Counted from the first letter of the stretch, positions 16,665-24,575 are shown. The stretch: DNA of 64,000 nucleotides from RPQJ01 sp044226195 (GCA_044226195.1 JBGAHO010000011.1:1-64000); one strand, 5' to 3'. Translations and numbers: made by a program. The notes: generated by a model not told the origin, from the sequence alone.

Positions 16665-16853
16665 ATGAAAACCCGCTGCCGATCCTGCGGAAACCTGAGC
16701 GTCGACCACACCGGGCGCTGCACGCGCTGCGGAGAGCTGAGCCATCTGCCCGTGCCGGCGCCGCATAAGCCCAACCCTCTCGACCGCTTCGTCCCGACCG
16801 TCGCTCTGCTCGTCGTACTGGCCGGCCTCGTCATCTGGTATCTCGTCAGGTAA
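16665..16853 (+). CDS. Zinc-ribbon membrane protein (62 aa)
   Basis: CRSCGNLSVDHTGRCTRCG forms a two-knuckle zinc ribbon at residues 5-23, followed by a single C-terminal membrane helix (TVALLVVLAGLVIWYLV). This is the common zinc-ribbon plus transmembrane layout of bacterial membrane sensors, here reduced to 62 residues. The start of the ParB-like gene is 3 bases downstream. Confidence 0.55.
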   Translation: MKTRCRSCGNLSVDHTGRCTRCGELSHLPVPAPHKPNPLDRFVPTVALLVVLAGLVIWYLVR

Positions 16854-16855
16854 AC

Positions 16856-17875
16856 ATGCGAACCGCCCATATCCAGCCCAACACCCGCCCCGCCCAGCGC
16901 AAAGCCGAGGAGACCAGGGCTCAGAACGTCCTCTGGCTGCACGTCCGCGAGCTGCGGTTCAACCCGGCCAACATGTACGAGATCAAGCCGACGGCCGAGA
17001 GCCACGAGATGGCCGACTCGATCCGCGAGCGCGGCGTCCTGCAGCCGCTGCGCGTGATGGCCGCCAGGGACTACGGCTACGTCGTCAAAGACGGAAACCT
17101 GCGCCTCCAGGCCCTCAACCAAATCGGCGACATGGGCGCGCTTGTGCCCTGTTTGCTGGTAGACGAGTCGGAGATCGAGTCGGAGTTCAACTCCGTCGCG
17201 GCCAACCTCGTCCGGCGCCGCGGCGATCCGGTCGCCGAGGCCCGGTATTTCAAGCAAATGATGGACGCGCACGGCCTGAGCATCCAGAGCCTCGCCAAAC
17301 GCATTGGCATCAACCCCGCGAAGATATCGGGCGTCATGCACCTGCTGAAAGTGGACCCCGAGATCCAGGAGCTTGTGGCAAGCCATAAGCTGGTGCGCGA
17401 CGCGCGCGTCCACCGGGCGCTGGCCTCGATCCCCGACCGCCAGGCGCGCATCGGGCTCGCCGGCAAGTTGGCCGAGTCGGGCGCGTCGATCACCGAGTGC
17501 GTCGATGCCGTCTCGACGTACCTGACCATCGCGGCGCGCCGTGGCCAGAGGCGCGGCCAGGAACGCACGGCCCGCAAGGTCGACGCGCTCGGCAACACCC
17601 CGGCCCTGACGATCCAGGGCGGCGCGTTTCCGGACGACAGGACCGCCCTGCCCCTGCCCGATCTGCGCGCTTCAGCCGCGGCGATGTGCAAGGCCTGCGA
17701 TCTCGGCGCGCACGCCGGCCAGTTCGCGCACGAGCCCTCCTGGGCGCTGGTCATGCACGCCGCGCACAAGACCTGCGCCGACTGTAACTTGCCTAAGTTA
17801 CGCGAGGTCTGCGCCGCCTGCCCCGGCGTGGCCCTGATCGCGGACATCGCCCGCCGCACGGGAGGCCGCGCATGA
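16856..17875 (+). CDS. ParB-like DNA-binding protein with C-terminal cysteine-rich domain
   Basis: The 339-residue protein has a ParB N-terminal domain (FNPANMYEI, MADSIRERGVLQPLRVM, KDGNLRLQAL in place of the usual GHRRxxA, VPCLLVDES) and a following KorB-like helix-turn-helix (LSIQSLAKRIGINPAKISGVMHLL) near residues 140-165. The last 70 residues hold CKACDLGAH, CADC and CAAC, likely a zinc site absent from standard ParB. ParB proteins bind centromere-like sites and use CTP; no ParA is visible, so a regulatory role is as likely as partition. Confidence 0.7.
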   Translation: MRTAHIQPNTRPAQRKAEETRAQNVLWLHVRELRFNPANMYEIKPTAESHEMADSIRERGVLQPLRVMAARDYGYVVKDGNLRLQALNQIGDMGALVPCLLVDESEIESEFNSVAANLVRRRGDPVAEARYFKQMMDAHGLSIQSLAKRIGINPAKISGVMHLLKVDPEIQELVASHKLVRDARVHRALASIPDRQARIGLAGKLAESGASITECVDAVSTYLTIAARRGQRRGQERTARKVDALGNTPALTIQGGAFPDDRTALPLPDLRASAAAMCKACDLGAHAGQFAHEPSWALVMHAAHKTCADCNLPKLREVCAACPGVALIADIARRTGGRA

Positions 17876-19062
17876 CGGATCTGGCGATCGACCTGGCCAT
17901 CACCTCGGCGCTCGGCGCGACCCGCAGCCCGGAGTGGCTGGCCAAACGGGGCCTCGATCCGCGCGCCATGGTCGTCGCCCGCCGAACGACGCGCACCAAA
18001 GGCCGCAACCCGCGCGCTCAGCGCTGGACCGATGCGGAGCTCGAGCAGCTGCGCGAGATGCTGCCCTACAAGTCGGACAAGGCGATCGCGGCCGAACTCG
18101 GGCGCAGTGCCACAGCGATCAAGATCATCCGCCAGCGCCGGTTGCGCGAGCCTGGCCCGAGTCGGAGCACCGATCTCCTGACCGCCGAGCACGCGGCCAT
18201 GGGGCTGGGCATCGACAGCCATGCGATGGGCAAGATCATCGACCGCGGCATCCTGGTCGGCGCCTGGCGCCGCGAGTATGGCGGGTCACCGAAGCGCCCC
18301 CGCTATGTGCGCCTGATGACGCGGGTCACGCTGCTCCGCTGGATGCTGCGCCCCGAAGCCTGGGTCTACTTCGACCCGCGCCGCGTCAACCGCCCGCCGG
18401 CCTACATGGCGCGGCGCACCAAGACCAAGTACGACGCCGCGTTCTGGGCGAAAGCGCGGGCGATGGTCCTGCGCCGCTACGAGGCCTGGGGCGACCGCTG
18501 GATCACGACCGCCGAGTTCGCGACGATGGCCGGGCTCGCCAATTCGAACTGCGCCAACCAGGTCATCAAGCGCGGCCAGATCGCGGGGATCAAGTGGAAC
18601 AACTGGCGCGTGCTTGAGAGCGAGGCCAGGGCCTACATCGCCGCGCACGGCGCCTCGAAGTTCACCGCGGGCTACGACCGTTTCCTGGTCGTGGCGCGAT
18701 CCGTCGGGCACAGCTGGGACATGATCGCGCGGCTGATGAAGGTGACGCCCAAACAAGCGATGTACCGCCATCGCTGCCTGCTCCGCGATCGCCGGCGTCT
18801 GACCGAGATCCTGCGCGACGAGCCGCGCCTTTTCGCCGTGAGCGGCGACATCGTGGCGGACCTCAGCCCGTTTCGCTGGCGCTTCCCGCGGTTGTGGGCG
18901 ATGTACGACGCCTGGAGCTGGGGCCTGGCGCACCGCGAGCGTGGCCTGCGGGCAGTGATGCGCAACATCTCGAGGCGTTCGGCCGAGGCGACGGCGGCTT
19001 ACATATCCAGAGGCCCGAAGCGCCGAATAAAGGCCGCAAGAATCAAAAAAGGAGAGATATGA
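17872..19062 (+). CDS. Myb/SANT-like multi-HTH DNA-binding protein
   Basis: Residues 45-90 (RWTDAELEQLREMLPYK, then AIAAELGRSATAIKIIRQRR) match a Myb/SANT-type helix-turn-helix. A second likely HTH is at about 105-145 (HAAMGLGIDSHAMGKIIDRG), a third MerR-like unit near 205-245 (TTAEFATMAGLANSNCANQVIKRG), and a fourth near 280-300 (MIARLMKVTPKQAMYRH). It overlaps the ParB-like gene by 4 bases, so both are co-produced. It is probably a DNA-binding regulator or organiser; no enzymatic motif is seen. Confidence 0.6.
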   Translation: MTDLAIDLAITSALGATRSPEWLAKRGLDPRAMVVARRTTRTKGRNPRAQRWTDAELEQLREMLPYKSDKAIAAELGRSATAIKIIRQRRLREPGPSRSTDLLTAEHAAMGLGIDSHAMGKIIDRGILVGAWRREYGGSPKRPRYVRLMTRVTLLRWMLRPEAWVYFDPRRVNRPPAYMARRTKTKYDAAFWAKARAMVLRRYEAWGDRWITTAEFATMAGLANSNCANQVIKRGQIAGIKWNNWRVLESEARAYIAAHGASKFTAGYDRFLVVARSVGHSWDMIARLMKVTPKQAMYRHRCLLRDRRRLTEILRDEPRLFAVSGDIVADLSPFRWRFPRLWAMYDAWSWGLAHRERGLRAVMRNISRRSAEATAAYISRGPKRRIKAARIKKGEI

Positions 19063-19445
19063 TGAGCAATGGATCCTGGGCAATTGTGGAACTGTTCGGC
19101 CATGCGAAGGTGGCCGGATGGGTGGAAAAAGACGAGCGATTTGGCCCGCCGCTCGTGCGCGTCGACGTGCCCGACCTTCCGGCCGTCGAAGGCGCTCCGG
19201 CGATCGACGGGCACAGCTCGTTCTACGGCAATGGCGCGATCTACGCCCTGCACCCGGTGGGCGAGCGCCTGGCGCTCATGGAGGCCGCGCGCATCCGGCA
19301 CCGCCCGGTCGTGGTCTACGACCCCGAGATGGTCGAGCGCGCCGAGTATGACCGCCTGCGCGAAAAGATGGCCGGTCGGCTGATTGACGCCCCGACCGAG
19401 GATGTCGAGGAGTTCGACGATGACGATGGAAACGATGAAGACTGA
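19059..19445 (+). CDS. Hypothetical protein (128 aa)
   Basis: A soluble protein with strands (AIVELFGHAKVAGWV, PLVRVDVPDL), a YALHPVGERLALMEAAR segment and an acidic tail (EEFDDDDGNDED). A GGAGAG site lies before the ATG, which overlaps the previous stop. The SNGSWAIVELFGHAKVAGWV start resembles small acetyltransferase-associated phage proteins, but I cannot name a family. Confidence 0.5.
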   Translation: MMSNGSWAIVELFGHAKVAGWVEKDERFGPPLVRVDVPDLPAVEGAPAIDGHSSFYGNGAIYALHPVGERLALMEAARIRHRPVVVYDPEMVERAEYDRLREKMAGRLIDAPTEDVEEFDDDDGNDED

Positions 19446-19452
19446 GGAGACC

Positions 19453-19773
19453 ATGGACACCACACCCACCAAGCCCCGACTCGTCTACCGACTCTATCTG
19501 GCGTTCAAAGCCTTCTGGCAAGGCCTGATCCTTTTCAGCGTCGTTATCTTTCTGGCCTGCTGCGCTGTTCGGGCGCTCGTTGCCGTCTGGGGCGTCGACC
19601 AGCAGATGCTGGTTGAGCCGTTTAGGCAAATCGGCATCGAAAGCCCCGGTCGGGCCGCGTTTGCTGTGGCGGTGACATCCGGGATCGTCGGCGGCGCGCT
19701 GTTCATTCTGGACATGTTTCTTTTTTTCGCGTACCGCCTTCCGCGCGAGGCGCTCTACGATGACACCGACTGA
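19453..19773 (+). CDS. Two-helix membrane protein
   Basis: The start at 19453 is preferred to an in-frame ATG at 19420 because GAGGAGA sits just before it. The 106-residue product has membrane helices at about 16-38 and 71-92. It overlaps the recombinase start by 14 bases. No family is recognised. Confidence 0.5.
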   Translation: MDTTPTKPRLVYRLYLAFKAFWQGLILFSVVIFLACCAVRALVAVWGVDQQMLVEPFRQIGIESPGRAAFAVAVTSGIVGGALFILDMFLFFAYRLPREALYDDTD

Positions 19774-20761
19774 GATCGTCGTCGTCGAGCCGGGCGGCGA
19801 GGCCTCGACCGACATCGCCATCGTCGAGACCACGGGCGCCGATAAACACCCGGTGGTCGCGTTCCTGTCGTCGAAGTCCGAGGGCTCGGTCCCGACCGCG
19901 ATCTCAAAGCTCAATATCATCGCCGAGATCGCGTCGAACGGACAGCACACGGCGATGACGTTCCCGTGGCCCGAGCTGCGCTACCAGCACACCGCCGCGA
20001 TTCGCGCGAAGCTGGCGAGCCGCTACAAGCACACGACCGCCAATAACATGATCTCCATGCTCAAGGGCGTGCTCAAAGAGTGCTGGCGGCTCGGGCTGAT
20101 GTCGTCAGACGACGAGCGCCGGGCGACCGACCTCAAGCAGGTCACGGGCACGTCGATCCCCAAAGGCCGCATGATCGAGCGCGAGGAGTTCGTCGGCATG
20201 CTGCAGGCGTGCTTTACCGACCTGGAGGCGCACAAGTCCCCGATCGGGATGCGCGACGCCGCCCTGCTCTCGACGCTGTTCGGGGCCGGGCTGCGGCGGG
20301 CCGAGGCCGCGTCGCTGGCGCTCGAGGACTACAGCCGCGGGGCGTTCAAGGTCCACGGCAAGCGCAACAAAGAGCGCCGCGTGCCCGTGCCGCCCGGCCT
20401 GCGCGAGGCCCTGACCGACTGGATCGCGGTGCGCGGGTCGGAGCCCGGCCGGCTGTTCCTGCGGATCCACAAGTCGGGCAGCATTCAGCGCACCGGGATC
20501 AGCGCCCAGGTGATCGGCGACATCGTGCGCCGCCGGGCGAGCGAGGCGGGCGTCGGCGACGTCGACGGGATCGTCGATATCACGCCCCACGATTTCCGCC
20601 GCACCTACGGCTCGCAGCTGCTCAACACGGTCGACGTGGCGATCGTCAAGCGCCTGATGGGACACTCGAACGTCAACACCACGATCAACTACGATCGGCG
20701 CCCGGACCAGGCCGCGACCGGCGCGGTCGAGGGCTTTGACGTGCCTTACAGGAGAGGATGA
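19760..20761 (+). CDS. Tyrosine recombinase (XerC/D-like), + strand copy
   Basis: The 333-residue protein has the catalytic set of tyrosine recombinases: Arg in AGLRRAEAASL (about 178), Lys in HGKRNKERRVPV, HDFRR with His and Arg at about 277-280, GHSNVNTTINYDRR with His near 302 and the nucleophilic Tyr near 311. An N-terminal core-binding domain precedes them. It would cut and rejoin DNA at a specific site through a 3'-phosphotyrosine. A second, divergent recombinase lies at 21321-22340 on the other strand; that one is nearer the attP candidate, so this one may serve dimer resolution or inversion. Confidence 0.85.
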   Translation: MTPTEIVVVEPGGEASTDIAIVETTGADKHPVVAFLSSKSEGSVPTAISKLNIIAEIASNGQHTAMTFPWPELRYQHTAAIRAKLASRYKHTTANNMISMLKGVLKECWRLGLMSSDDERRATDLKQVTGTSIPKGRMIEREEFVGMLQACFTDLEAHKSPIGMRDAALLSTLFGAGLRRAEAASLALEDYSRGAFKVHGKRNKERRVPVPPGLREALTDWIAVRGSEPGRLFLRIHKSGSIQRTGISAQVIGDIVRRRASEAGVGDVDGIVDITPHDFRRTYGSQLLNTVDVAIVKRLMGHSNVNTTINYDRRPDQAATGAVEGFDVPYRRG

Positions 20762-21018
20762 TGGCGATCACACTGACCCGGCCTGAGCCGTGGCCCGGCA
20801 GCGGGTTTGCGGGCGGCGTTTCCCTGTGCGGGTGCTCGCGCGTCGGAACCATGGGGATCGAAGGAACAATCTGCGAGCTCACGCTCTGCGACCGACATCA
20901 GGCCGATGCGCTGCGCCGCGGATACACCCTCCAGGACATCGACGTCGCCCTCGCCTATCAGAGCGCCGTATATCTCGAAGAGCATCCCGAGTTTCGCCCG
21001 CCCGCGGAGGCCGCATGA
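20758..21018 (+). CDS. Hypothetical protein (86 aa)
   Basis: A small protein with CGCSRVG, CELTLCDRHQADALRRG (a Cys/His cluster) and an acidic C-terminus. It overlaps the recombinase stop and the regulator start by 4 bases each. No family is recognised; a metal site is possible. Confidence 0.5.
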   Translation: MMAITLTRPEPWPGSGFAGGVSLCGCSRVGTMGIEGTICELTLCDRHQADALRRGYTLQDIDVALAYQSAVYLEEHPEFRPPAEAA

Positions 21019-21305
21019 ACCACGCCCGATTTGCCGATCTGCTGCGCGATCACATCCGCACCTGCGGCCTGTCCTACTCGGGGCTGGCGGCGGCCGCCGA
21101 CGGCCTCGACCACGCCTATATCTACCGACTCTCGCGCGGCGAGCGCCCGCCGGCCAGCCGCAACGTCGTCCTCTGCCTGGCGATCGCCATGCGCCTGACG
21201 GTGCCCGAGACCGACGATATGCTCGAGGCCGCCGGGCACCTGCCGGTCTCGCAGCGCCGCGGCAAGCGCCGCGAGGCCGAGGTCCTGGCCACTCTCCCGG
21301 CATGA
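21015..21305 (+). CDS. XRE/Cro-type helix-turn-helix regulator
   Basis: The 96-residue product contains FADLLRDHIRTCGLSYSGLAAAADGLDHAYIYRLSRGERPPASRNVVLCLAIAMRL, read as separate helices of a Cro/C1-type HTH: helix 2 GLSYSGLAAAAD, turn, recognition helix HAYIYRLSRGER. Size fits a Cro-like or small repressor protein without a protease-sensitive domain. Its position between the two recombinases suggests lysogeny control. Stop at 21305 faces the convergent integrase stop 16 bases away. Confidence 0.7.
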   Translation: MNHARFADLLRDHIRTCGLSYSGLAAAADGLDHAYIYRLSRGERPPASRNVVLCLAIAMRLTVPETDDMLEAAGHLPVSQRRGKRREAEVLATLPA

Positions 21306-21320
21306 TCGGGCCGCATCCAC

Positions 21321-22340
21321 TCAGCCCGGCCGACGCTTCCGGAATCCCGTGCGCCGCTGAGTTCTCACGATCGAGTCGGCCGGGCTCATGATCTGGCGGT
21401 AGGCCTCGTTCGTCATCGACTCGCTGAGCTGGCTGTAGTGGACGGTCGTCTTGACCGTCGAGTGCCCGAGGATGTTCTGCAGCGCGCGCTGGTTGCCGCC
21501 GTTCATCATGAAGCGCACGCCGAACGTGTGGCGCATCAGGTGCGGGTAGAGCTTCTTGACGCCGGCCCTTGACTTGAGGCGCGAGACCATGTGCTCGATC
21601 GCGCCGCGCGTCAGCGGAAAGCCGTCCACCGAGAGGATCAGGGTGTTGGCCTCCATGGCGCGCGGCCGGTGCAGCTCGATGTAGTTGAGCAGCGCCTGGG
21701 CGCAGGCATCCCCGAACGGCACGATGCGTTCCTTCTTGCCCTTCCCCATCACCTTGAGCTGGCGGCGCTCGAGGTCGAGATCGTCGAGGAGCGCGCTGGA
21801 CACCTCCGAGACCCGCAGGCCCGAGTCGATGATGAGCATCACGATCGCGTAGAGCCGCGCGCCCTGGTGGGTGTTGGTGTTGAGCGCGTCGATCAGCGCC
21901 CGGATGCCGTCGGGCTCGAGCACCGTCACGATCTTTTTGGGCACCTTCGGGCGCGGCAGCGACGCAAACGGATCGCGCAGACGTTTCGTGGTCTTGAGCC
22001 AGGTGCCGAAAGCCTTGAGGACGTTGACCTCCTTGCGCACCGTGAACGGCGAGAGCCCGCCCTCCACCGGCGGCCGGTTCGGATGGTCGGTGTAGCGCAC
22101 GCCGCGCGTCTGCATGGCGATCAGATAGTCGCGCGGCTGGTCGGGATCCAGGTCGCAGTAGCGCAGCCCGGCCGGCAGCGACTTGAGCCAGCGCGCCAGC
22201 GCCCGGCGATCGGACGCCAGCGTGTCGTCGGTGTGGTTGTTCATCCGTTTATCGCCCAGATACAGAGTCGCTAATTTATCGAACGTGGCCTCGGACATCT
22301 TTCGTTTGTGCAGTTTCTCGTCGGGCGCGGCTTCGTCCAT
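21321..22340 (-). CDS. Phage integrase (tyrosine recombinase)
   Basis: Using the ATG at 22340 (AGGAGGG lies 7 bases upstream; an ATG six bases earlier has almost no spacing), the 339-residue protein has Arg176 in SGLRVSE, Lys203 in GKGKKERIVP, His267 and Arg270 in HLMRHTFG, His293 in GHSTVKTTVHYSQ and Tyr302. Residues about 15-115 form the SAM-like core-binding domain. The tRNA-like putative attP core lies about 180 bases upstream, the usual arrangement for integrases that use tRNA genes. A -35/-10 pair at 22695-22723 points toward it. Confidence 0.9.
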   Translation of the reverse strand: MDEAAPDEKLHKRKMSEATFDKLATLYLGDKRMNNHTDDTLASDRRALARWLKSLPAGLRYCDLDPDQPRDYLIAMQTRGVRYTDHPNRPPVEGGLSPFTVRKEVNVLKAFGTWLKTTKRLRDPFASLPRPKVPKKIVTVLEPDGIRALIDALNTNTHQGARLYAIVMLIIDSGLRVSEVSSALLDDLDLERRQLKVMGKGKKERIVPFGDACAQALLNYIELHRPRAMEANTLILSVDGFPLTRGAIEHMVSRLKSRAGVKKLYPHLMRHTFGVRFMMNGGNQRALQNILGHSTVKTTVHYSQLSESMTNEAYRQIMSPADSIVRTQRRTGFRKRRPG

Positions 22341-22463
22341 TGTCATCCCTCCTGGCGGCCTGTCATCTGTCTACACTTGTCCAGGCTGCTCAGAGGGCGC
22401 GGGCGGGGTGTGCGGACCCTTGGTCGTCGGTCTCGGGGTGAACCCTTGGACCGGGAAACGAAA

Positions 22464-22501
22464 GCGCCCGAGATCGCGGGAAATCCCGCGATCTCGGGCG
22501 C
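22464..22501 (-). terminator. Perfect 17-bp hairpin 3' of the tRNA-like element
   Basis: Arms of 17 bases (GCGCCCGAGATCGCGGG and its exact complement) flank the loop AAAT. Read on the minus strand the hairpin follows the tRNA-like 3' end and is followed by TTTCGTTT, so it can work as an intrinsic terminator. It may also be an integrase accessory structure. Confidence 0.6.
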
Positions 22502-22517
22502 AGACCCTGGGTCTGTG

Positions 22518-22584
22518 AGGCGCCGGTGAGATTCGAACCCACGTATAAGGGTTTTGCAGGACCTACCGACCAGACACAGGCACC
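22518..22584 (-). tRNA. Degenerate tRNA-Cys(GCA)-like sequence, putative attP core
   Basis: The 3' half is a good tRNA-Cys: CTGCAAA anticodon loop with GCA, T arm GTGGG-TTCGAAT-CTCAC, acceptor strand CGGCGCC and discriminator T. The 5' part pairs six of seven acceptor positions (GGTGCCT), but the D arm is too short and two anticodon-stem pairs are mismatched, so the total is 67 bases instead of about 73. This fits an attP that reproduces the 3' half of a host tRNA-Cys gene, or a decayed phage tRNA. It sits 178 bases upstream of the integrase start. Confidence 0.55.
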
Positions 22585-22694
22585 CTTTCACGACTCGCGG
22601 CGAGTCGCGGCGCAGGGTGACCACAGGGCGGCGAGATCAGGGCGGGCGAACCCTTGTGCATGGGCCGGGGAGTTCCGCAGCCGTAGACACAGGC

Positions 22695-22723
22695 AGGATA
22701 AGGCACCGCGCCGAAATGTCAAT
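22695..22723 (-). promoter_or_regulatory. Sigma-70-type promoter toward tRNA-like element and integrase
   Basis: On the minus strand TTGACA (22718-22723) is separated by 17 bases from TATCCT (22695-22700). The six bases GGTATT before TTGACA and the TT after it also occur at the 58392 promoter. No repressor palindrome is visible in this spacer. Confidence 0.5.
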
Positions 22724-22729
22724 ACCCTC

Positions 22730-23185
22730 TCAGCGATAGACGCCGGGCAGGAACATCGCCGAGGTGGCGGGCGCCGACTGGTAGGCGGTGACGGTCAGCA
22801 CATAGTCGGCGGCCGTGTCCACGCGGATCGGGATGCTGCGCGCCGGCACCGGGTCGGGCGTCTCGTCGCTCCAGAAATCGATGACCGGGGTCTCGCAGAC
22901 GTTCGCGCCCTCCCCGACCAGGCAGTCGGCAAAGAGATGTTCGAACACATAGATGCGGACGCGCTGCGGTGCGCTGTCGATCGCGGTCTGGAGGCGGATC
23001 GAGGCGCTGCGGTGGGCCCCGATGTCGACCATGACGTCGGGCTCGGCCGGGCGGCCGTGGCTGAGCGATGTATAGACGATCGCCGGCACCTGGATCGACC
23101 AGGAGGTCTCCGGCGAGTCGGCCGCGACAACGCGAGCCGGGACGAGGGTCACGGTCAGGAGGAGGACGAACAGGATGGTGCGCAT
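22730..23185 (-). CDS. Secreted protein with signal peptide
   Basis: The 151-residue product begins MRTILFVLLLTVTLVPARVVAADS, a clear Sec signal peptide with cleavage after VVA. The mature part is beta-rich with two cysteines in a short loop (CLVGEGANVC) that could form a disulfide. Lying between the integrase and the late operon end, it could be a lysogenic conversion gene exported from the host; that is inference. No family is recognised. Confidence 0.55.
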   Translation of the reverse strand: MRTILFVLLLTVTLVPARVVAADSPETSWSIQVPAIVYTSLSHGRPAEPDVMVDIGAHRSASIRLQTAIDSAPQRVRIYVFEHLFADCLVGEGANVCETPVIDFWSDETPDPVPARSIPIRVDTAADYVLTVTAYQSAPATSAMFLPGVYR

Positions 23186-23266
23186 GGTGGCTCCGAGGTC
23201 GCGGCGTCTGCCGTCGACACTAGCACGACTGTCTGGGTCGAGTCCAGAGGCGCCCTGTTCAATGAA

Positions 23267-23295
23267 GCGAGCGCCCTAGACTCTAGGACGCTCGC
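23267..23295 (-). terminator. Hairpin at the 3' end of the late (-) operon
   Basis: GCGAGCG and CGCTCGC enclose an inner CCTAG/CTAGG stem with one mismatch. It follows the last gene of the leftward late block (stop at 23327), so it probably ends that transcript before the secreted-protein gene. Confidence 0.5.
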
Positions 23296-23326
23296 AGCGA
23301 TCACGGCATGACATAAAACAGATGTT

Positions 23327-23539
23327 CTATTCCCAGGACTTGGAGTCGGCGCGCCTTTGAGGTTTTGCCTGGAGGCGCTTGGGGGCGTTGGCCTCGGCCT
23401 CGCGGCGGATGTTGGCGATCTCGCGGCGCAGGACGCTGACCACCTCGACCGAGCCGGTGTCCTCCAGCCGGTCGGCGATCTTTTCGATCCGGGTGGCGAT
23501 GCGTCGCAGGTTGGAGCGCCGCATGATCCCGTTGCGCAT
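23327..23539 (-). CDS. Small basic helical protein (70 aa)
   Basis: The product is basic and helical (RRIATRIEKIADRLEDTGSVEVVSVLRREIANIRREAEAN). The start overlaps the phosphoesterase stop. It is the last gene of the late operon; a coiled-coil accessory or spanin-like role cannot be decided. No signal sequence is present. Confidence 0.5.
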   Translation of the reverse strand: MRNGIMRRSNLRRIATRIEKIADRLEDTGSVEVVSVLRREIANIRREAEANAPKRLQAKPQRRADSKSWE

Positions 23540-24567
23540 CAGCCGTCGCCCTCCCCGCCTTCACCGTCGAAGCCGGCCGGGAGTTCAAAGAACGGCACGC
23601 CCTCGGGCTGGGCGGGATCCACGGGCTGGACCTTCTGCGGCAGGCCTGGCCCGGCGGTGTGTTCGGGGATCGGCGTGATTTCGATGTCGGCGTGGTGGAC
23701 GTAGCGCACGCGCAGCCACCAACAGCCGATCGGTTTGGGGTTGAGGCCGCGCTCGACCGCCCAGCCGAAGCCGCCCGAGGTCTCGTCCTTGTAGGTCGGC
23801 GTGCGCAGGTGCCAGGCGATGTCGTTGTAGGGCTCGCCGTTGAGGTTGATGCGTTCGCGCGCGATCGGCACCATCCAGGAGTCGTGCGTGTGCCCGCTGA
23901 AAATGACGTGCGCGTCCGGCCAGTTGACGGCCATGCGGTTGGTCTGGATCGTGCCGCGCGTGACCGGCCCGCCGCCGCCCGAGCCGTGGAAGTAGCGAAT
24001 CACGCGGCGCAAATTGACTGTCTTCTGGATGTGAAAGCGCAGCGTGATCCAGCCCGAGTAGGCGCCGGCCAGGGTCGCGCCGCCATGCCCGCGCAGCCCG
24101 GCCGCCAGGCGGTCGACGAGGTCGGTGCCGTAGTGCTTGATGACCTTCGTCTCGTGGTTGCCGTGGCCGATCAAGGCGAAGTTGCGCGCGTAGGGCTGAT
24201 AGAACTTGACGGCCGTCGTCACGAGCGCGTCGAGGTACTTGTCGGTGCGGTGCTCGGGGCGCAGCGCATCGTAAGACCCCCGTGGATCCCCCCGGCCCTG
24301 CATCGCGCAGTAGATGTCGCCGGCGTCCAGGATCAGCGCGTCGCGGTCCCTGGCCATCTCGAGATGCTCGCGCTCGAGGTCGTGCAGGCTGTGGATGTTG
24401 TCGTGGTGGGCGTCGGAGCGCAGCATGATCCAGCGCTCGTAGCCGGCGCCGACGTCGTCGAGGCGCAGGAGGTGGCTGTTGGGGTGGATGGTCTCGATCG
24501 ACCACCACGGTCGGTTGAAATTCTGGCGGGCGGCGGGCTTCAGACGGGTGCGCTTGGGGATGGCCAT
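23539..24567 (-). CDS. Calcineurin-like metallophosphoesterase
   Basis: The 342-residue protein shows the dimetal motifs in order: SDAHHDN (Asp52, His54), LDAGDIY (Asp81-Asp84), GHGNHET (Asn137, His138) and SGHTHDS near 225-231. Length exceeds the core domain by about 80 C-terminal, Pro- and acidic-rich residues. The family hydrolyses phosphomono- or diesters, including nucleic acids; phage members are often recombination-related or unassigned. Its place at the end of the lysis and tail region is unusual for a DNA-metabolism enzyme. Confidence 0.8.
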   Translation of the reverse strand: MAIPKRTRLKPAARQNFNRPWWSIETIHPNSHLLRLDDVGAGYERWIMLRSDAHHDNIHSLHDLEREHLEMARDRDALILDAGDIYCAMQGRGDPRGSYDALRPEHRTDKYLDALVTTAVKFYQPYARNFALIGHGNHETKVIKHYGTDLVDRLAAGLRGHGGATLAGAYSGWITLRFHIQKTVNLRRVIRYFHGSGGGGPVTRGTIQTNRMAVNWPDAHVIFSGHTHDSWMVPIARERINLNGEPYNDIAWHLRTPTYKDETSGGFGWAVERGLNPKPIGCWWLRVRYVHHADIEITPIPEHTAGPGLPQKVQPVDPAQPEGVPFFELPAGFDGEGGEGDG

Positions 24568-24575
24568 TTGGGGTT

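Larger units (their letters stand above)
22341..22729 (-). other. Integration control region (no protein gene)
   Basis: This 389-base gap between the integrase and the secreted-protein gene holds a tRNA-Cys-like sequence, a perfect 17-bp hairpin, a 7-bp dyad CAGACCC/GGGTCTG (22501-22515), an 8-bp dyad CGACTCGC/GCGAGTCG (22591-22607), three copies of ACCCTTG and a minus-strand promoter. The combination looks like an attP with arm sites. Confidence 0.5.
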
